A DNA stretch of 64,000 bases from Castor canadensis (Eukaryota; Chordata; Mammalia; Rodentia; Castoridae). A program made the position numbers and the translations under genes. Below, piece after piece: positions 11,180 through 24,044 of the stretch (its first letter is position 1; each line of letters opens with the position of its first letter). Under the pieces are notes generated by a model. The model had not been told where the DNA came from. It worked only from the letters and a program-made list of their open reading frames with translations, and searched no databases. The DNA is taken from assembly GCF_047511655.1 (NCBI RefSeq), contig NC_133393.1, positions 1,431,001-1,495,000 on the forward strand. Direction: 5' to 3'.

Positions 11180-12130
11180 GAGATTCATCTCTAGTGTTTT
11201 GCTATTACAAACAATGCAGCAGTAGTATATGTGTTTATTTAGGGAGCTTGTGCACCTGTGCATGTATTTCTTGGAACTTGTTGGTAGATGCAAAGTTTCA
11301 TGGGCAAAGTGTATATGCGTTTTAAAAAAACGATAAACAATTCCAAATTGCTTCCCAAACTTGCTCTTTCATTTAAAGTCCACAAGACTCCCTATTTCCC
11401 TACATTCTATACAATACCACATTTTAAGATTCTTCTTCTTTTCCACTGTAATTGACAAAAACTGATAATTCACTTTAAATCACTTTTCTCTGATTCTTAA
11501 AGAGCACCATCCTATAGTCAGAGGTTATTTGTACTTTTTTCTATGAGTTACCAATGAATCCCTATGATATCCTAAGACCAATCAAAAAGGAAAAAAAATT
11601 GTATTTCAACCTTGGAATTTACATTCTTATATGGAGGAAAGAGACACTAAAATGCAAGTCAGAAATACAAATAGTGTATGGAGAACCATGGAGAGATGCA
11701 GGAGTAGATCCTATATCTAATGGGAAGATTGTCTTCTGATACATTTTTGGTAGTATTTGAAATATCATGATGACAAAGATTTGACTATTGATGAATGGAT
11801 ACATATGTTTTCCTCAGTTCATCATTTATTTTTAACCATATGTATGGGTTCATGTCCATAAAGTTTTTAAATTATCATGAGTGTCTTAACAATTTATAAG
11901 AGCTTTTTTTTGTGTCTTATTTGAGAATGTATACCTCCTCACAAGGTCATTATTTTCTTTAAATATCCTCCTAGGAGTTCTAACACATTTTTTAGAGTCT
12001 TTTGTGAATTTAATTTAGTTTTTAACTCATATTACATTTATTTTGTGAATATGGACATATTTTTTATTTCCTCAGTGTCATTTATTCACCATCCACGATA
12101 TCTCCTCTAAGTTAGACAATCCTAAACACA
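11180..12130 (-). mobile_element. Old LINE-1 (L1M-type) ORF2 fragment, antisense
   Basis: The plus strand reads 'tgctattacaaacaatgcag', 'cttgtgcacctgtgcatgta', 'aattccaaattgcttcccaa' and later 'aacaatttataagagctttt'. These are the reverse complement of the ORF2 C-terminal and downstream landmarks of old mammalian L1s, in the expected order. The copy is too decayed for any reading frame to survive, and its inner boundaries are uncertain. Confidence 0.6.
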
Positions 12131-12439
12131 GTTCTCATGGATCCACAGAATATCTTCAAGCTCTCTCTTTATGTGAATATGACTGCATGTGTGTGGCACT
12201 TGGAAATTCACTTAGACAATTTTAACTAAAATATGCTTTGATAACTCAGAGTGCTGCCTCCTTGACCTGTGTGAAAAGTGTCCAGGCTGTTTTTGGCGTT
12301 CCTACCTCCCACATGGACGTCAGAGCCAGTGAGTAAAATTGCATTCAAACCCTTTGTTGGAATTTAAGCAGAGATTACATTGAGTTTAAAGGTCAATTAA
12401 AAAAAATTATTAGCTTATCATTTAAAATTTTTTTTTAAA

Positions 12440-12760
12440 AAATTTTCTTCAGTGGATATTGGTCCAATCAATATTAGGTCATCTGCATCTTCTTAAGTTA
12501 ATTTCAATACACTTTGATTCTCCTGGAAAGACATCCATTTTATCTAGATTATCAAAGGCTGTAGTTCACTGAGGAGAATTGGTCATGCATTTTAATTTGC
12601 TCTGAGTCTGTATTTCTGTCTCCAACCTTATGTTTAACAAATTTATTTCTATAATTCTTTTTGCTTGATTATTTCATGTTTACTCTTTGTTATGAGTATT
12701 TTGCTATTGTTTATTTTATCAAGTATTGTTAAAACTAAAATTGTTTGAATAAATTTATTC
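12440..12760 (-). mobile_element. Probable old LINE-1 ORF2 fragment, antisense
   Basis: 'ctcctggaaagacatccatt' followed by 'ttatctagattatcaaa' resembles the reverse complement of an upstream ORF2 segment (…ctggaaaatcatccatttcatctagg…). It lies 3' (plus strand) of the preceding L1M piece in the order expected for one antisense element, so both may be parts of a single old insertion. Confidence 0.4.
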
Positions 12761-15700
12761 CATCTTTTATGAGTTAAATTGTGCTATTATACTATACTGC
12801 ATATTACAGCACTTCTAATTTTTATTGGTATTTTGGGGAGAATCCTAGGCTAATGTAAATATGTTCTTTAGTTTTGCCTACTTTACAGGCACTACCTCAA
12901 TTTTTTAAAATTTCAACAAACTTTTAATGTCCAAAATCTCTACTTTGTTCTTTTAAACCATAATATCCTATTGTAACTCCACCTAACCAAATACCAATTA
13001 CGCTTAAGGTTTTCTCCTATACTCTGTAACTCGATTTTGCTTTCTCTATTACTTTGTTCTGTCCATGTCATATATACTACGTTTAATTCCTTGGTTCTCT
13101 GTCGTGGTTTTACTTTCAGTCACATGGGGTGAGTCTTGGCCATTTGCTCATGTTTAAATTAGGTAAACCCTGACTGTGTGTTGATTACAGTGTGCCTCTG
13201 GGCTTCCTGGGAAGAGAAAGGCAGGACCACAGTGTATATGGGATGTGATTTCAACTGTCTTATGAAAAGAGCCCTGTCTTCATTCGAGATCAAAGCTCCC
13301 TGGTATTGTGTCTTGATTTTATAATTCTATTCTGTGAGCCCTGGTGTGGCTTCATGTTTCACCCATGATCAAGTGACACCCAAACCACTGGCTGGTCAAG
13401 TAAAGAGAGGAATTTGCACCTCATCAATGACCCTATCCTGACCTAAGTCAACAAACTCACCCTGACTAATGTCCCATGTTCCCTCCAACCAGAAACATGG
13501 GTGCCACATTGGGAGAAGTCAGCTATTTTACCTTTTGATTTTCTGTGGTGTTACTCTACAATTATCAATTATTTGGGAAACTGATACTTTCTCAAAATGT
13601 ATATACTTCAATAATTTTATAATGATTTTGGTTTTCTAATGACCTTTTGTATAGCTTTTCCATATGCATGGGTTTATATACTTTCATTGGTTTTTAGGGG
13701 AAAAGGTAAGTAGGCATGAACCCTCAGGCTTTCATTTTGGTGCGATATCAATACTATAGTTTTTGTGGAAAAAATTAAACTTCACTATGTCATGAAGAAG
13801 GACTTCCTTGAGATACAGATTGAGAAATAACAACCAAATTAATTCTTCCATTCCAATCCCATCCTCATTCAGCAACATTTTTCAGTGTGATCTGGCTTCC
13901 CACATAGGGCTTCCTGGAGAGGAGAATGTTTTGAGTGTCTTAATCTCCATGGGTGGCAATTTCTTATTATGAATTATAAAGTAAGCATTCTTGTTAGAAA
14001 GTTCAGTCTTTGGATTTTGTTTCATGTATCCTACAGATGGAGCATCCTGTGACTTATACACAGATTCAAATGTCTAGAAAATTCAAGGATGAAGGGCAAG
14101 ATTTCAATGTGCAGTGAACAAATGTCTGGATTTTTGGCACCAAATTACCTGTATGAATTCAGCTCTACCACTTAGTGACTGTGCCATCCTGTTAGCTCAG
14201 TTTCTTCAAATAGGAAGGAAGCCTGGCTCACTCTGTAAGACAGAGCCTTACAAGTGCTGGTAAGACACCAGAAAGAAAATTTGCTTAGGCCCTGCTGCCA
14301 AAGTAAACCCACAAGGTTTCACTTGCTTCAAAGAAGAGAGGTATTAGTGTGTTAAATAGGTTTATTTAGTTTATGGTTTCTAAGTTCCCTTAAGGTATGT
14401 GTGCAACATATAGGAGTCATTTACAGCAGGATATCATGTGTGTAATAAATTTTCTTCATTCAAAATTTTTTAATTTAGAGAAACTTACATAACCTCCGAG
14501 AAGACTGGGAAAAGACACAAGCAGCGTGTCTAGGTAAACTGTGCCCTGATGGTGTTTCGGGGAGCCATAGGCCTGTATGTATTCAGGACTTCTCCATGCA
14601 CATAGTAGTTAGTTTTTAGTATTTGTAGCTTTCTGGACTCAATACTAAGACATTCTATATCACACAGGTGTTCTACACCTTCACCAGTCCCTACCTTTTC
14701 CCATCATCACCACTTATTTTTCAAAGCGTTAGTGCTCCAAGCCTGTGATAAGAGTAAGAAATCCCGAAAAACAAAAAGCAGATAATAAAAATAGGAACTG
14801 GTGAAACCATTGGGTTTTCTCAGCTATCATTTGTTTCTCTTGCAGGGACTACAGTGCATGTCAGCAGGTGCTTCTTGTGTGGTCCTTTTCCACATCTAGA
14901 AGAAGATACATCCCATCCTAGGTTTTCCTATTACTGTGGCAGGGCTACTTTGAGCAGTTGAACATTTTGGATTTTGAAAGGATACCATAAGTTTGCCTCC
15001 TTCTTCTGTTTGTGGTTAGGACTGACTATAGTGAATGTGGGAGGGATTATTTACAGTCCTCAGTGGGGAAAACTCCAGGCAAAATGTAACAAAAATGATT
15101 ATTTTCCAAGAACCATGAACTTCTCTCTTTGGCAAACATATTCTCCACTTCTATTACCAAATGCCATCTCCAAAGAAGACAAAATCAGAGCACCACTTAC
15201 CTCTAGGGTCAGGAGTCCTCACTCCCTTAATTCTTTCCTCTCCAGCTCATTGTTTGTTGTCAAATCATATCCAAGTGATAAAAGGAGGGAAGTTCTGAAT
15301 AAATTTGAGTGCTTAGCTAGCTAATAGAGTTTTTAGGTGATACTACACTGAGAAACTTGTATAGCAAGTTTAGGAAAATATATAATTGATGAGATATTAA
15401 GAAAAAAATCTTATTATGACTTCATTACTAGAACACATGGTCCCTGTCACTTTCCCAGTAGATTCATGTTTTGTCCCCAGATTGGCAAGTTGTGTCTGTC
15501 CAGTGATTATGATTATCTCTGAGAATCTCTGAATTCAAGCTTAGCATTAATCTCATTGCAACCATGAAATCAAGCAGACATCTGTAAAATCTCAGTGTCC
15601 ATTTTCCTTGAATAATATTACATTTGGGTGTAATCTTAGAGCATTCCAATTTCAAACACAGGGATGCAAAAATTATCTCTCACATCCTTGAGTAGGTCAA

Positions 15701-17883
15701 CAATAATTACACTCAACACAGTAGTTGTTAAAGAAGTTTTAGATTTCCTTAATTTGTGAAACCTCAACAGAAGAGACAATGGAGGAGAGAGAAGTGAATA
15801 CAAAGCCAACAGCAGTAGCTGCCTGGAATGCCTTCATTATCCTACCAGTGTTTTAGTTATTGACACAATCAGATATTTTCATGCAACCTTGCATTTTAAA
15901 GGGTTCATGAATAGTAATTAAATAATTCATAATTGAGATAATGCATTATGACCCCTAATAAACTGACAGCTGAGTAAATGGGGATGGATCTAAGGGCTCT
16001 CATCCATCTTTTGTCAGCTAGCTTGATGACAATAGGCTGTGACTTGTTTTTCTTGACCATACTGTCTGGTCAGAATATGCACTTCTTAAACATTTGTAGA
16101 TTAAATGAACTTGAAATTGATGGCAAAGGATGAAGTAGTCCATCACCTGCAGTACAGGTTAATACAGATTTGAATGCAAGAATGAGAACCATGTCTCCAA
16201 TTTATTTTCTAAGTACCTATAAGCAAAATAGTAACACCAAATTCCAGGAAGGAGAGACTGGTCGTTAAAATCATGTGTGTGCATGGAACAGTGGAAGGGC
16301 AATTGAGGGAGAGTTGAAGTCGGGAAAAAGACAGTTTACTGTGAAGATATGACAGCAACCAATGGCATTTTGAGAGTTAGCCAAGCCATTATTCTACTAT
16401 CAAGAAGAGAACCACGATCTTTTACATCAAGAATACGCTTCTTTTCTCCCCAGCAGTAGTTAATGAGCAATACTACATTGACCCCCAGCTGAGAAAAGTG
16501 GAGATATCCAGACCAACTGTATGAATAACTAAAAGTGAAAAAGTAAGTTTTCCATCAAAGTACAAGAAATAAAATTCAGTGTGGAGCTAGCTCTGAAAGG
16601 AGATCATGGAGGGCATGTGGTTTGCTTGTCTGGGAATACATTCTCAGAGATGATTGTGCCCAATTATCCTGTTTGCAAGGAGATAACTAAAAATTCTGTC
16701 TCTTCCTAATCTCCCCAGATTAGGATGGTCACTGAACACCAGTCAGCACAATGATGTTGAGATTTTAATCAATTTATACACAGATCAGTATATTTAATTT
16801 GGCAGCTCCAAAAGAAATATCTGCTATGTCTCGTTGACACAAGGCAAGAATTCAAAAAGCCAGCTGTGGTGCTTCCTGGTTAGGAAGCTGTGGGAGAGCC
16901 ACAGCACTGCAGGTTATGCAAGGAGACAGGCATGCCATCAGTGTCCGCAGCACCATAAGAGCATTAGGTGTGGGGAAAAAGAATAAAACTTGCAAGGAGA
17001 AAGTGAAATGAGCAGGTGTGCTACTAAATTAGTCAGGAGTTACCATTATGCACACAGAAATTTGAACAGGTTTTCTTACATAATATTAGTGAGGACTTCA
17101 GTGCAGAAACCCAAATGGTGCTAGGTAAACCTCAAAAGGGCATTTATTGGCCAAAAGAACAAAGGAGTTCGTGGATGAAGCTGGCTTTAGGCATACCTGG
17201 AATGTTGTCTTTAGGGATCCTCTCTCCCCATTCCTGTTTTTTTTTTTCTCTAGCCTAGCTTTATCATTTTCCTTCAAGCAATTTGGAACATGGTATTTGG
17301 GAACCCAAAAAAACTCCACTATCTAAATGTAAATGATCAATAAAAAAAACTTCTGATTCCTCTATAGAGTTGCATTCCCAGTCTTGTATGGGTCACTCTG
17401 CCAAGATCGTTGGTTTTTTTGTTTGGCCAAGCTAGGACAAGTCATGGACACTGTCATTACAGACACCATTAAAATCACACAGAGAGAGCTAGGCAGTTCC
17501 CCTAAGGAAAATTATTCCCAAAGGAACTGCATCTGTTTATGAAGAAGGAGGACGGGGAGGGTCCTGAGATAAAGAGAAATCACCACTGAAGGAGCAAGTA
17601 CTGCCACTGGGACAAGGACTCATATGAGGAGACTCATGCTCCCTGGAGCCTAACTGTGCTTTCAATCAAAGTATTCTTCCAATTTATATCAGCAGGACTT
17701 TATTATAAATCACAAATACCCAAAGCAAACCAGCTACAGAATAAAGGAATTTAACTTACTAAAACAACCTAAGGGTTTTAGTGTCTCGGACTAGGCTGGA
17801 TTTGAAAGCTTGAACAAACCATCTAAGACCTTCATTTTGGTTCTTCATTTTTCAGCTCATCCTCAGCAATGACTCTATTATTA
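12761..17883. other. Long unique AT-rich stretch, no gene seen
   Basis: About 5.1 kb without a recognisable transposon, RNA gene or exon. The longest open frame (14974-15324, 116 codons) starts with TTG, lacks an upstream ATG, and its translation has no known domain. Short A-runs are frequent. Diverged repeats may be present below what can be recognised by eye. Confidence 0.4.
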
Positions 17884-18189
17884 GTGTATTAGTTAGCTTT
17901 TTATCATGATAACCAAAACGACTGACATAAACAACTTAAGAGAGGAAAGATTCATTTTGTCTCCATGAGCTTGGGCAGAATACCATGGCCATGGGAACAT
18001 GTGGCAGTCAGGAAGCAGAGAGGAGAACAGGAGGGGGCCAAGAACAATATAACCCTGAGAACGCAACCTCAGTGATCTGCTTCCTCCACCTAGGTCCCAC
18101 AAAGTTTCCACAACCTCCCAAACAGCACCACCAGCTGGGGTTTACAAAACATTCGAAATATGGGACATTTCATATTTGAAACCATCACA
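17884..18189 (-). mobile_element. MaLR LTR (MT/ORR1-like), antisense
   Basis: The plus strand opens 'tgtattagttagctttttat', continues 'acataaacaacttaagagag', 'gaaagattcattttgtctcc' and 'gtggcagtcaggaagcagag', and closes 'atatttgaaaccatcaca'. This is the reverse complement of rodent MaLR LTRs, in which the 'aacaacttaag…gaaag…ttat' block is the 3' (polyadenylation) end. The open frames inside it are incidental. Confidence 0.75.
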
Positions 18190-19527
18190 ATCAGCAAGAG
18201 TCCCGCCATTGTGGTCCACACATGGCCGCTGGCGTTCCCGAGGATGCACCATTTCTCACTCATACATCTTTCTCTAATATCTACAAAATGTCCAAATAAC
18301 AACGTAGGGTTGAATTTAATCAACTCAGTTAGACTTTTTCTATACCAACAATCTGCTGATGTGAAAGGAAGGGAGAGGTCATGCCATGCCAACCATTCTA
18401 ATCCTAGCTCCTTGCACCAACCCAGAAGTAATGAGCTACAATGAGGGAAAGACGGTTACACAAATAAGTTCTTGAATGCTGTTCCCTGGAGAAGAAGGCA
18501 AATAGTAAATAACCACAACAGAAATTATTTTGAACATAATTTCTTTGAAGACTCAAGAACATTTCAGGACTTTACAAGACTTCAGAGTAATCATGACTAT
18601 TAGTTATTACAAGATGTGGTGGAGAGAATTTTGCAGACCTTATTTTCTAAGTTCTTACCTTAGATAATAGAAAAGAAGCTCAGAGGGTGAATTGACCTTG
18701 AAAGTTATAATTAGGATGTGCTGTAATTATGATTTTAGTAGTTTCCTTTTTTTTTCTTCCCACCATCATAAACGTAACCAGCACTGCTGAATTATTATTG
18801 CATGAGCTTTGTGATGCTAGAAAATGCTTTCATCACTGGATGAGGGCTTACAAATGATGAAGTGCCATTTTTCTCTGTTTTATGTTTTTTGAGAGCTTTT
18901 AACAAACCATGGTTCTGTCTGATGGCTTCTTGAGCTATACTAGATCTTTTTTTCCATCACTCTTTTATGCACTGGATAAAAGATGTCCCCAGGAACAAGT
19001 CCACGATAGCTTTTAAGTAAAATTGATTAGTTATGTGAAGAATAACATTACATTAGAGTTGTTTTGCTGCAGCTCTTTTGTATGCTCCATAAAATGACAC
19101 AAATTATAATTTCTACATTATATTGTTTATTTTTCCATGAAAAGAGTACAGGAATACTTTCAAAGAAACTTTATAATCTTGGTATAAATTTACATGCAAG
19201 AGAGGAAAAATCCCAACTGTAAATGTAAATATGAAAAGAAAATTTTCAACAGGATTATAAGATTTGCTTTAAAGTTTTCATGAAAAAAACCCCAAAATTC
19301 AGAACAAGCTTTTATACAGTGATCTCTGATGCCACTGTGCTTTCTCCGACTCTACTCTGGATTTTGTTCCCAAAGACCCATCAAACAAGCCTGGAGGAGA
19401 AACTATCTTATTTCAGATAGTCAAACAAGAAGCACACACTGACATAATAACATTCTTATTCTAATTATCTGAGATGTCTTTTGTAGGCACTATGTACTTT
19501 TCTAAGTAACACTGGAATTATAAATGT
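18190..19527. other. Unique AT-rich sequence, no gene seen
   Basis: No repeat family was identified. Small open frames near 18160-18444 extend out of the MaLR LTR and are not gene-like. Confidence 0.4.
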
Positions 19528-19543
19528 AAAAATCCTTTACACA

Positions 19544-19617
19544 GGGCTGGCAGAATGGCTCAAGTGGTTGCCTAGCAAGTGTGAGACCCTGAGTTCAAAC
19601 CCCAGTATCACCACCAA
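19544..19617 (+). mobile_element. Young tRNA-derived SINE with clear target-site duplication
   Basis: The body runs 'gggctggcagaatggctcaa', 'gtggttgcctagcaagtgtg', 'agaccctgagttcaaacccc', 'agtatcaccacc', then A-rich. The region around 'ggctcaagtggt' (box A) and 'gagttcaaacccc' (box B) gives an internal RNA polymerase III promoter. A perfect direct repeat 'aaaaatcctttacaca' flanks it at 19528-19543 and 19618-19633. This is the cleanest SINE insertion in the window and is useful as a reference copy. Confidence 0.9.
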
Positions 19618-19639
19618 AAAAATCCTTTACACAATATTA

Positions 19640-20770
19640 GGAAATCAACTTCACCTATATGCAAAGAATGATAAGCTCCTATTAAGCAGGATTTATGCCA
19701 TAAGGTAGTTAAACATACACAAATCAATCAGTACAATTCATCATGTTAAAAAAAAAGGCAGGTAACTATTTCTATGTATGCTTTTAGAGAACACACACTT
19801 ATGTTTAAAACTCTCTAGACACTACAAATAGGGGGAAAGTTTCTCAAACCTTAAATGATAGCCACACAAATTTGGAGCTAATATAATACTTAACAGTGAA
19901 GTGGTGAATGTTCTCTCCCTAGGATCAAGAGCAAACAAGAAGTACTCTCATCCATTCTCTTCAATATTAGCCTGGAGTACAGGGAGAGCAGAGGGGTAAG
20001 AAAGGTAATATAGATACGAGGGCTGGAAAGGCCATACTAAAACTGAAATCAGCTTTGTCTTGAGAATAAAGAGATGATGTTATTTAGGAAGTCCTCAGGA
20101 ATCCTCCAGAAAAATTACTCAAAGCAGTAAGCAAGTTTATCAATGTCACAGGAGACAGCATGAACATATAAATATCAATTTCATTTATATTAGTAACACT
20201 GAAAATTTAAAGATCAATAAACATAGTAACACCTACTACAGTGCTTAAAACGCTAAATACTTACACATAAATTTGACAAAAGCTACATATAACACATCAG
20301 CCTTAAAAATTATGAAACATTTCTGAGTTCAATTAAAGAGTATTTGTATTAATGCAAGATGGACTGTGTTTATGGGTTAGAGAGTCGGTGCTGTTAAGAG
20401 ACTAATTCTCTACAAACCGATACTCATATTCAGCTCAATCTCCATTAAAATACTAGCAGGACAGATTCTAGAAATTTAAAAGCTGTTTTTAAGTATTGTC
20501 TTAAAAGACAAAGGAACTAGAACAGCCTAAACGATATAGGAGAAAAAGGACAAAATCGAAGGCACTTTTCTGACTTCAGGCTCTCATGATAAGCCTGCAG
20601 GGGCAAAGTCAGTGTGGCTAAACCCATAGTCAACAGGACAAAATGAAGAGAAAAGAAACAGACTTGTGCAAACTTGGTCCAATGATTCCCAGCAATGGTG
20701 TCAAAGCAATCCAGTGGAGAAAATGAAGAACTCACAGATGAATAATACTGAGACAGTGGGCATTTATATT
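19640..20770 (+). mobile_element. Old LINE-1 ORF2 fragment (reverse-transcriptase region onwards)
   Basis: L1 ORF2 landmarks appear in order: the 'aaatcaatcagtacaattca' block, 'caagaagtactctcatccat', 'acataaatttgacaaaagct', 'agcctaaacgatataggaga', 'aatggtgtcaaagcaatcca'. All frames are broken by stops and indels. It ends around 20770, where a piece of ORF2 from a different position begins. Confidence 0.7.
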
Positions 20771-20975
20771 AAAAACCTTGTTTAATTCATAATATTCATA
20801 ATGGTTTTATTGATAATAGCCCAAACTCAAAAAAGCCCAGATAGTCATCAAAGAAACAACAGATAAATAAATTGTGCTTTACATAAAAGAATACAAGTAA
20901 GCAATAAAAGCAAAAAATGATTCATGCAACAATAGAGATGAATCTCAAAAGCATATTGCTGACATGGAAACAGTT
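20771..20975 (+). mobile_element. LINE-1 ORF2 C-terminal fragment out of order inside another L1
   Basis: The block 'attgataatagcccaaactc' to 'gatgaatctcaaaagcatat' corresponds to the last ~60 codons of ORF2 of an old L1. It lies between sequence matching a more upstream ORF2 point on both sides (about 20720 and about 20980), so it is an insertion, rearrangement or splice of separate copies. Confidence 0.6.
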
Positions 20976-22210
20976 TATCTTCGATAAACGGTGTTACCCA
21001 TACAAGACTACACACTTGGAAGAGTGGAACTGGACTCCTATCTCTCTAACCACACACAAAAGTGAACTCTAAATGAAGCAAAGATCGAAATGTAAGACCT
21101 GAAACTATGAAGTAACTATAAGAAAACTTAGAGGAAGCACTTCAAGATATTGTGCAGGCAATAATTTTTTTGGATAAAATCCCAAAAGCACAGAAAACAG
21201 CCAAAATAGAGAAATGGAATTGCATCAAGCTAAGAAGCTTCTGCACAGCAAAGGAAACAATCAAAACTGATAGCACCTACAGAAGAGAGAAAATATTTGT
21301 AAATTATTCATCTAACAAGGAATTAATGCCCAGGATATATAAATTTAGCACCAATTCAACCAAACAACTCAATTTAAAAATGAGCTAAAGATTTGGATAT
21401 ACATTTCTCAAAAGAAAGCATACAAATAGAGAATGAGTATATTAAAAACTTCTCAATATTACTAATAATCAGGAAAACATGAATCAAAACCAAAATAAAA
21501 TATCATCTCAGGTCAGGTAGAATAGCTAGTATCAAAAAAATTAAAAATTCTAGCAAGGATGTAGAGAAAGGGAAGCTCCTGTGCACAGCGGATGGCAATG
21601 TAGTATAGTATAGCCATTTTGGAAAAAGTATGGAGATTCCTTTAAAAACTAAAGGCAGAATTATCTTATCGTCTAACAACACCACTACTGGGTATGGATC
21701 CAAAGAGCACAAATCATTACATCAAAGAGATACCTGCACTTCCATGTTTAGTGCAGCACTTCTCACAATAGCCAAGACATGCTATCAACCAAGAGGTCAA
21801 TCAATGGAGGAATGGATCAGGAGTGTGTGCCATATGTACACAGTGGATCAGGGGCATGTGCCATATGTACACAATGCACTATTGTTCAGCCACAACAAAA
21901 AGTGAAATCTCGTCATTTGAAACAACATGCATGGAATTCAAGGTCATTGTGTTAGTGAAGTAAGGAAGACAAGTTCTCAGTCTTTATGGAACCTAAATTT
22001 GATCTTATGGAAGAATGGAGAATGCAAATGTGGGAAGTGTGTGGGGGCGGGGAGTGGAGAAAGATGTGTAAGGGATGCCAGCACACAGCCAGAGAGGAGA
22101 AATTAATTCTGGTTTCCAAAAGCACTGTAGGGCAACTATTGGTTACAAGTCTATGATACATTTCAAAATAACTAGAGGCATATGACAGTTACCAACTCAT
22201 GGACTTGACT
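20976..22210 (+). mobile_element. LINE-1 ORF2 3' half and 3' UTR, degenerate
   Basis: Translated pieces at 21152-21388 ('KLRSFCTAKETIK…') and 21630-21905 ('ALLTIAKTCYQ…') are recognisable as the C-terminal third of L1 ORF2. They are broken by stops. A ~33-bp tandem duplication (both units contain 'gtgccatatgtacaca', at about 21827 and about 21860) lies near the ORF2 end. A G-rich stretch ('gtgtgtgggggcggggag', about 22039) marks the 3' UTR. Confidence 0.8.
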
Positions 22211-22446
22211 GAGGAGGTGGAAGTGATTTTTATCCTAATTTAGTCATTATAAGTATCAGAAGATCAACCTGTACCCTAAAAGGATGTCTAAAAATTATGT
22301 CTCACAAAACTTAGTTTGCTGAATGAAAGCAGCTGTTTGACTGAATGGAATTCTAGATTATGCAAGGAAAAACATGGTGATAAGAATGGGCATCATTGCC
22401 ACTGCTCAGCGATGAACGTGCATTGGAAAGGGGCATAAAAGGAGTT

Positions 22447-22612
22447 CTGAAGATGATGGTAATTTTCTGGTTGTGACATGGAACCTTCTTGTACATGAGA
22501 GTGAGACACCTAAGCAGTAACTTTAAGTGATCCGACATAATGGCCTGAGGAGATCACATTCCCACTTTCTTTTCTGTGGGCTTGAAATTTGTTATAAACA
22601 GAAGTACTTTTT
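22447..22612. repeat. Copy A of a local duplicated block (left part)
   Basis: This sequence, from 'aattttctggttgtgac' to 'aaacagaagtacttttt', recurs at about 24045-24205 at roughly 80% identity by eye. It shares 'cttgtacatga', 'gtgagacacctag/a' and 'ctttcttttctgtggg'. Its right side is cut by the L1 at 22613 and resumes at 22953, where it joins an antisense L1 3' UTR. Confidence 0.75.
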
Positions 22613-22939
22613 ATAGGAGAAGGGGACCAGGAACTAGAGAAAAGGTTAGTTCAAAAGAATTAACCTAGAAGGTAACACACACGCACAGGAAATCAATGTG
22701 AGTCAATGCCCTGTATAACTATCCTTATCTCAACCAGCAAAAACTCTTGTTCCTTCCTATTATTGCTTATACTCTCTCTACAACAAAATTAGAGATAAGG
22801 GCAAAATAGTTTCTGCTGGGTATTGAGGGGGTGGGGGGGAGAGGGAGGGGGCGGAATGGGTGGTAAGGGAGGGGGTGGGGGCAGGGGGGAGAAATGACCC
22901 AGCCTTGTATGCACATATGAATAATAAAAGAAAAAAAAA
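22613..22939 (+). mobile_element. Young 5'-truncated LINE-1 3' UTR with target-site duplication
   Basis: It begins 'ataggagaaggggaccagga', passes through a G-rich tract (22825-22890) and ends 'gcacatatgaataataaaag' plus poly-A. The repeat 'agaagtacttttt' flanks it at 22600-22612 and 22940-22952. It belongs to the same family as the antisense copy at 7568-7775. Only 3' UTR is present. The insertion happened after the surrounding block was duplicated, since it is absent from the second copy. Confidence 0.9.
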
Positions 22940-22952
22940 AGAAGTACTTTTT

Positions 22953-24040
22953 TATTGTTACACTGGGGGTACAAAGTTCTTACAATACATCAAATATATC
23001 ATGCTTGAATTCATCCCCTCCAATGTTCTTCTTTAAACCTCCTCACCCCATTCCTGGAATAGTTTCAACGGGTCTCATTTTTGCATTGACATACATGTGT
23101 ACCCAGTGTTTGCGCCATATTCCCCTTCCTTCACTCTTTCTCCACATCTCCCCCTCCCGCTGGTACCAACCACCCAGGCAGGACCTGTTCTGCCTTCCTG
23201 TTTTCTGATTTTGTACAAGAAAAAAATAACATTTTTGCTTGTTTAAGATACATAGGGAGTTTCCTTCTGTCACTTCCATGCATGTAGGTACTACAGCCTG
23301 ATTGGTTCATCTCCTCTATTTTTTTTCTATCTTAGTCCCCTTCTTATGGTGGTTTCAGCAGGTTTAAAATTTCTATATTCATTTTTGTATGTAGAGTACA
23401 TCAACCATATTCACCTTCTTAACATCCTTCTTTCACCCTCCCTCTCTCATATGTGACCTCCCCTTAGTGTGACCTATTTTTCATAATATTGCTGTATATT
23501 TGTATTAGGTCTGTATCCCACATATGAGAGAAAACATGCAGTTTTTGGCTTTTTGAACGTAGCTAACTTCACTGAAGATGATGTTCTCCAGTTCCTTCCA
23601 TTCACATACAAATGACAAAATTTCATTCTTCTTTGTGACTAAGTAAAATTCCATTGTGTATAGAGACCACATTTTCTTTTCCATTCGTCAGTGGTGGGGC
23701 ATCTTGGCTGCTTCCATATCTTGGCTATTGTGAATAGTGCTGCAATAAACATGGGTGTGCAGCTGCCTCTGGAGTAACCTGTGTCACAGTCTTTTGGGAA
23801 TATCCCCAAGAGTGGTATTGCTGGATCAAATGGTAGATCTATGTTTAGAACTCTTTCCCATAGCGATTGTACTAATTTACATTCCCACCAGCAGTGTAAG
23901 AAGGTTGCTTTTTCTCCCACATCCTCACCAATATTTGTTGTGGTGGTGTTCCTGATGGTAGTTATTCTAACAGAATCTTAACATGGTTTTGATTTGCATT
24001 GCCTTTGTGCCAGGGATGTTCGAACATTTTTATGTGTTTT
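22953..24040 (-). mobile_element. LINE-1 3' end (3' UTR plus ORF2 C-terminus), minus strand
   Basis: On the minus strand the open frame 23639-23920 gives an uninterrupted ~93-residue ORF2 C-terminal stretch ('[16 protein letters not shown]…', '…[16 protein letters not shown]…'), typical of L1 ORF2. It is followed downstream (lower plus coordinates) by a long 3' UTR with C-rich plus-strand blocks. The insertion is 5' truncated inside ORF2 near 24040. The surviving frame suggests moderate age. Confidence 0.9.
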
Positions 24041-24044
24041 GCAT

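Noticed and set aside
14974-15324. 116-codon plus frame with a hydrophobic start
   Set aside because: It starts at TTG, is not preceded by any promoter or splice evidence, and has no recognised domain.
23639-23920. 93-codon minus frame that looks protein-like
   Set aside because: It is the C-terminus of LINE-1 ORF2, not a host gene; annotated as part of the L1.
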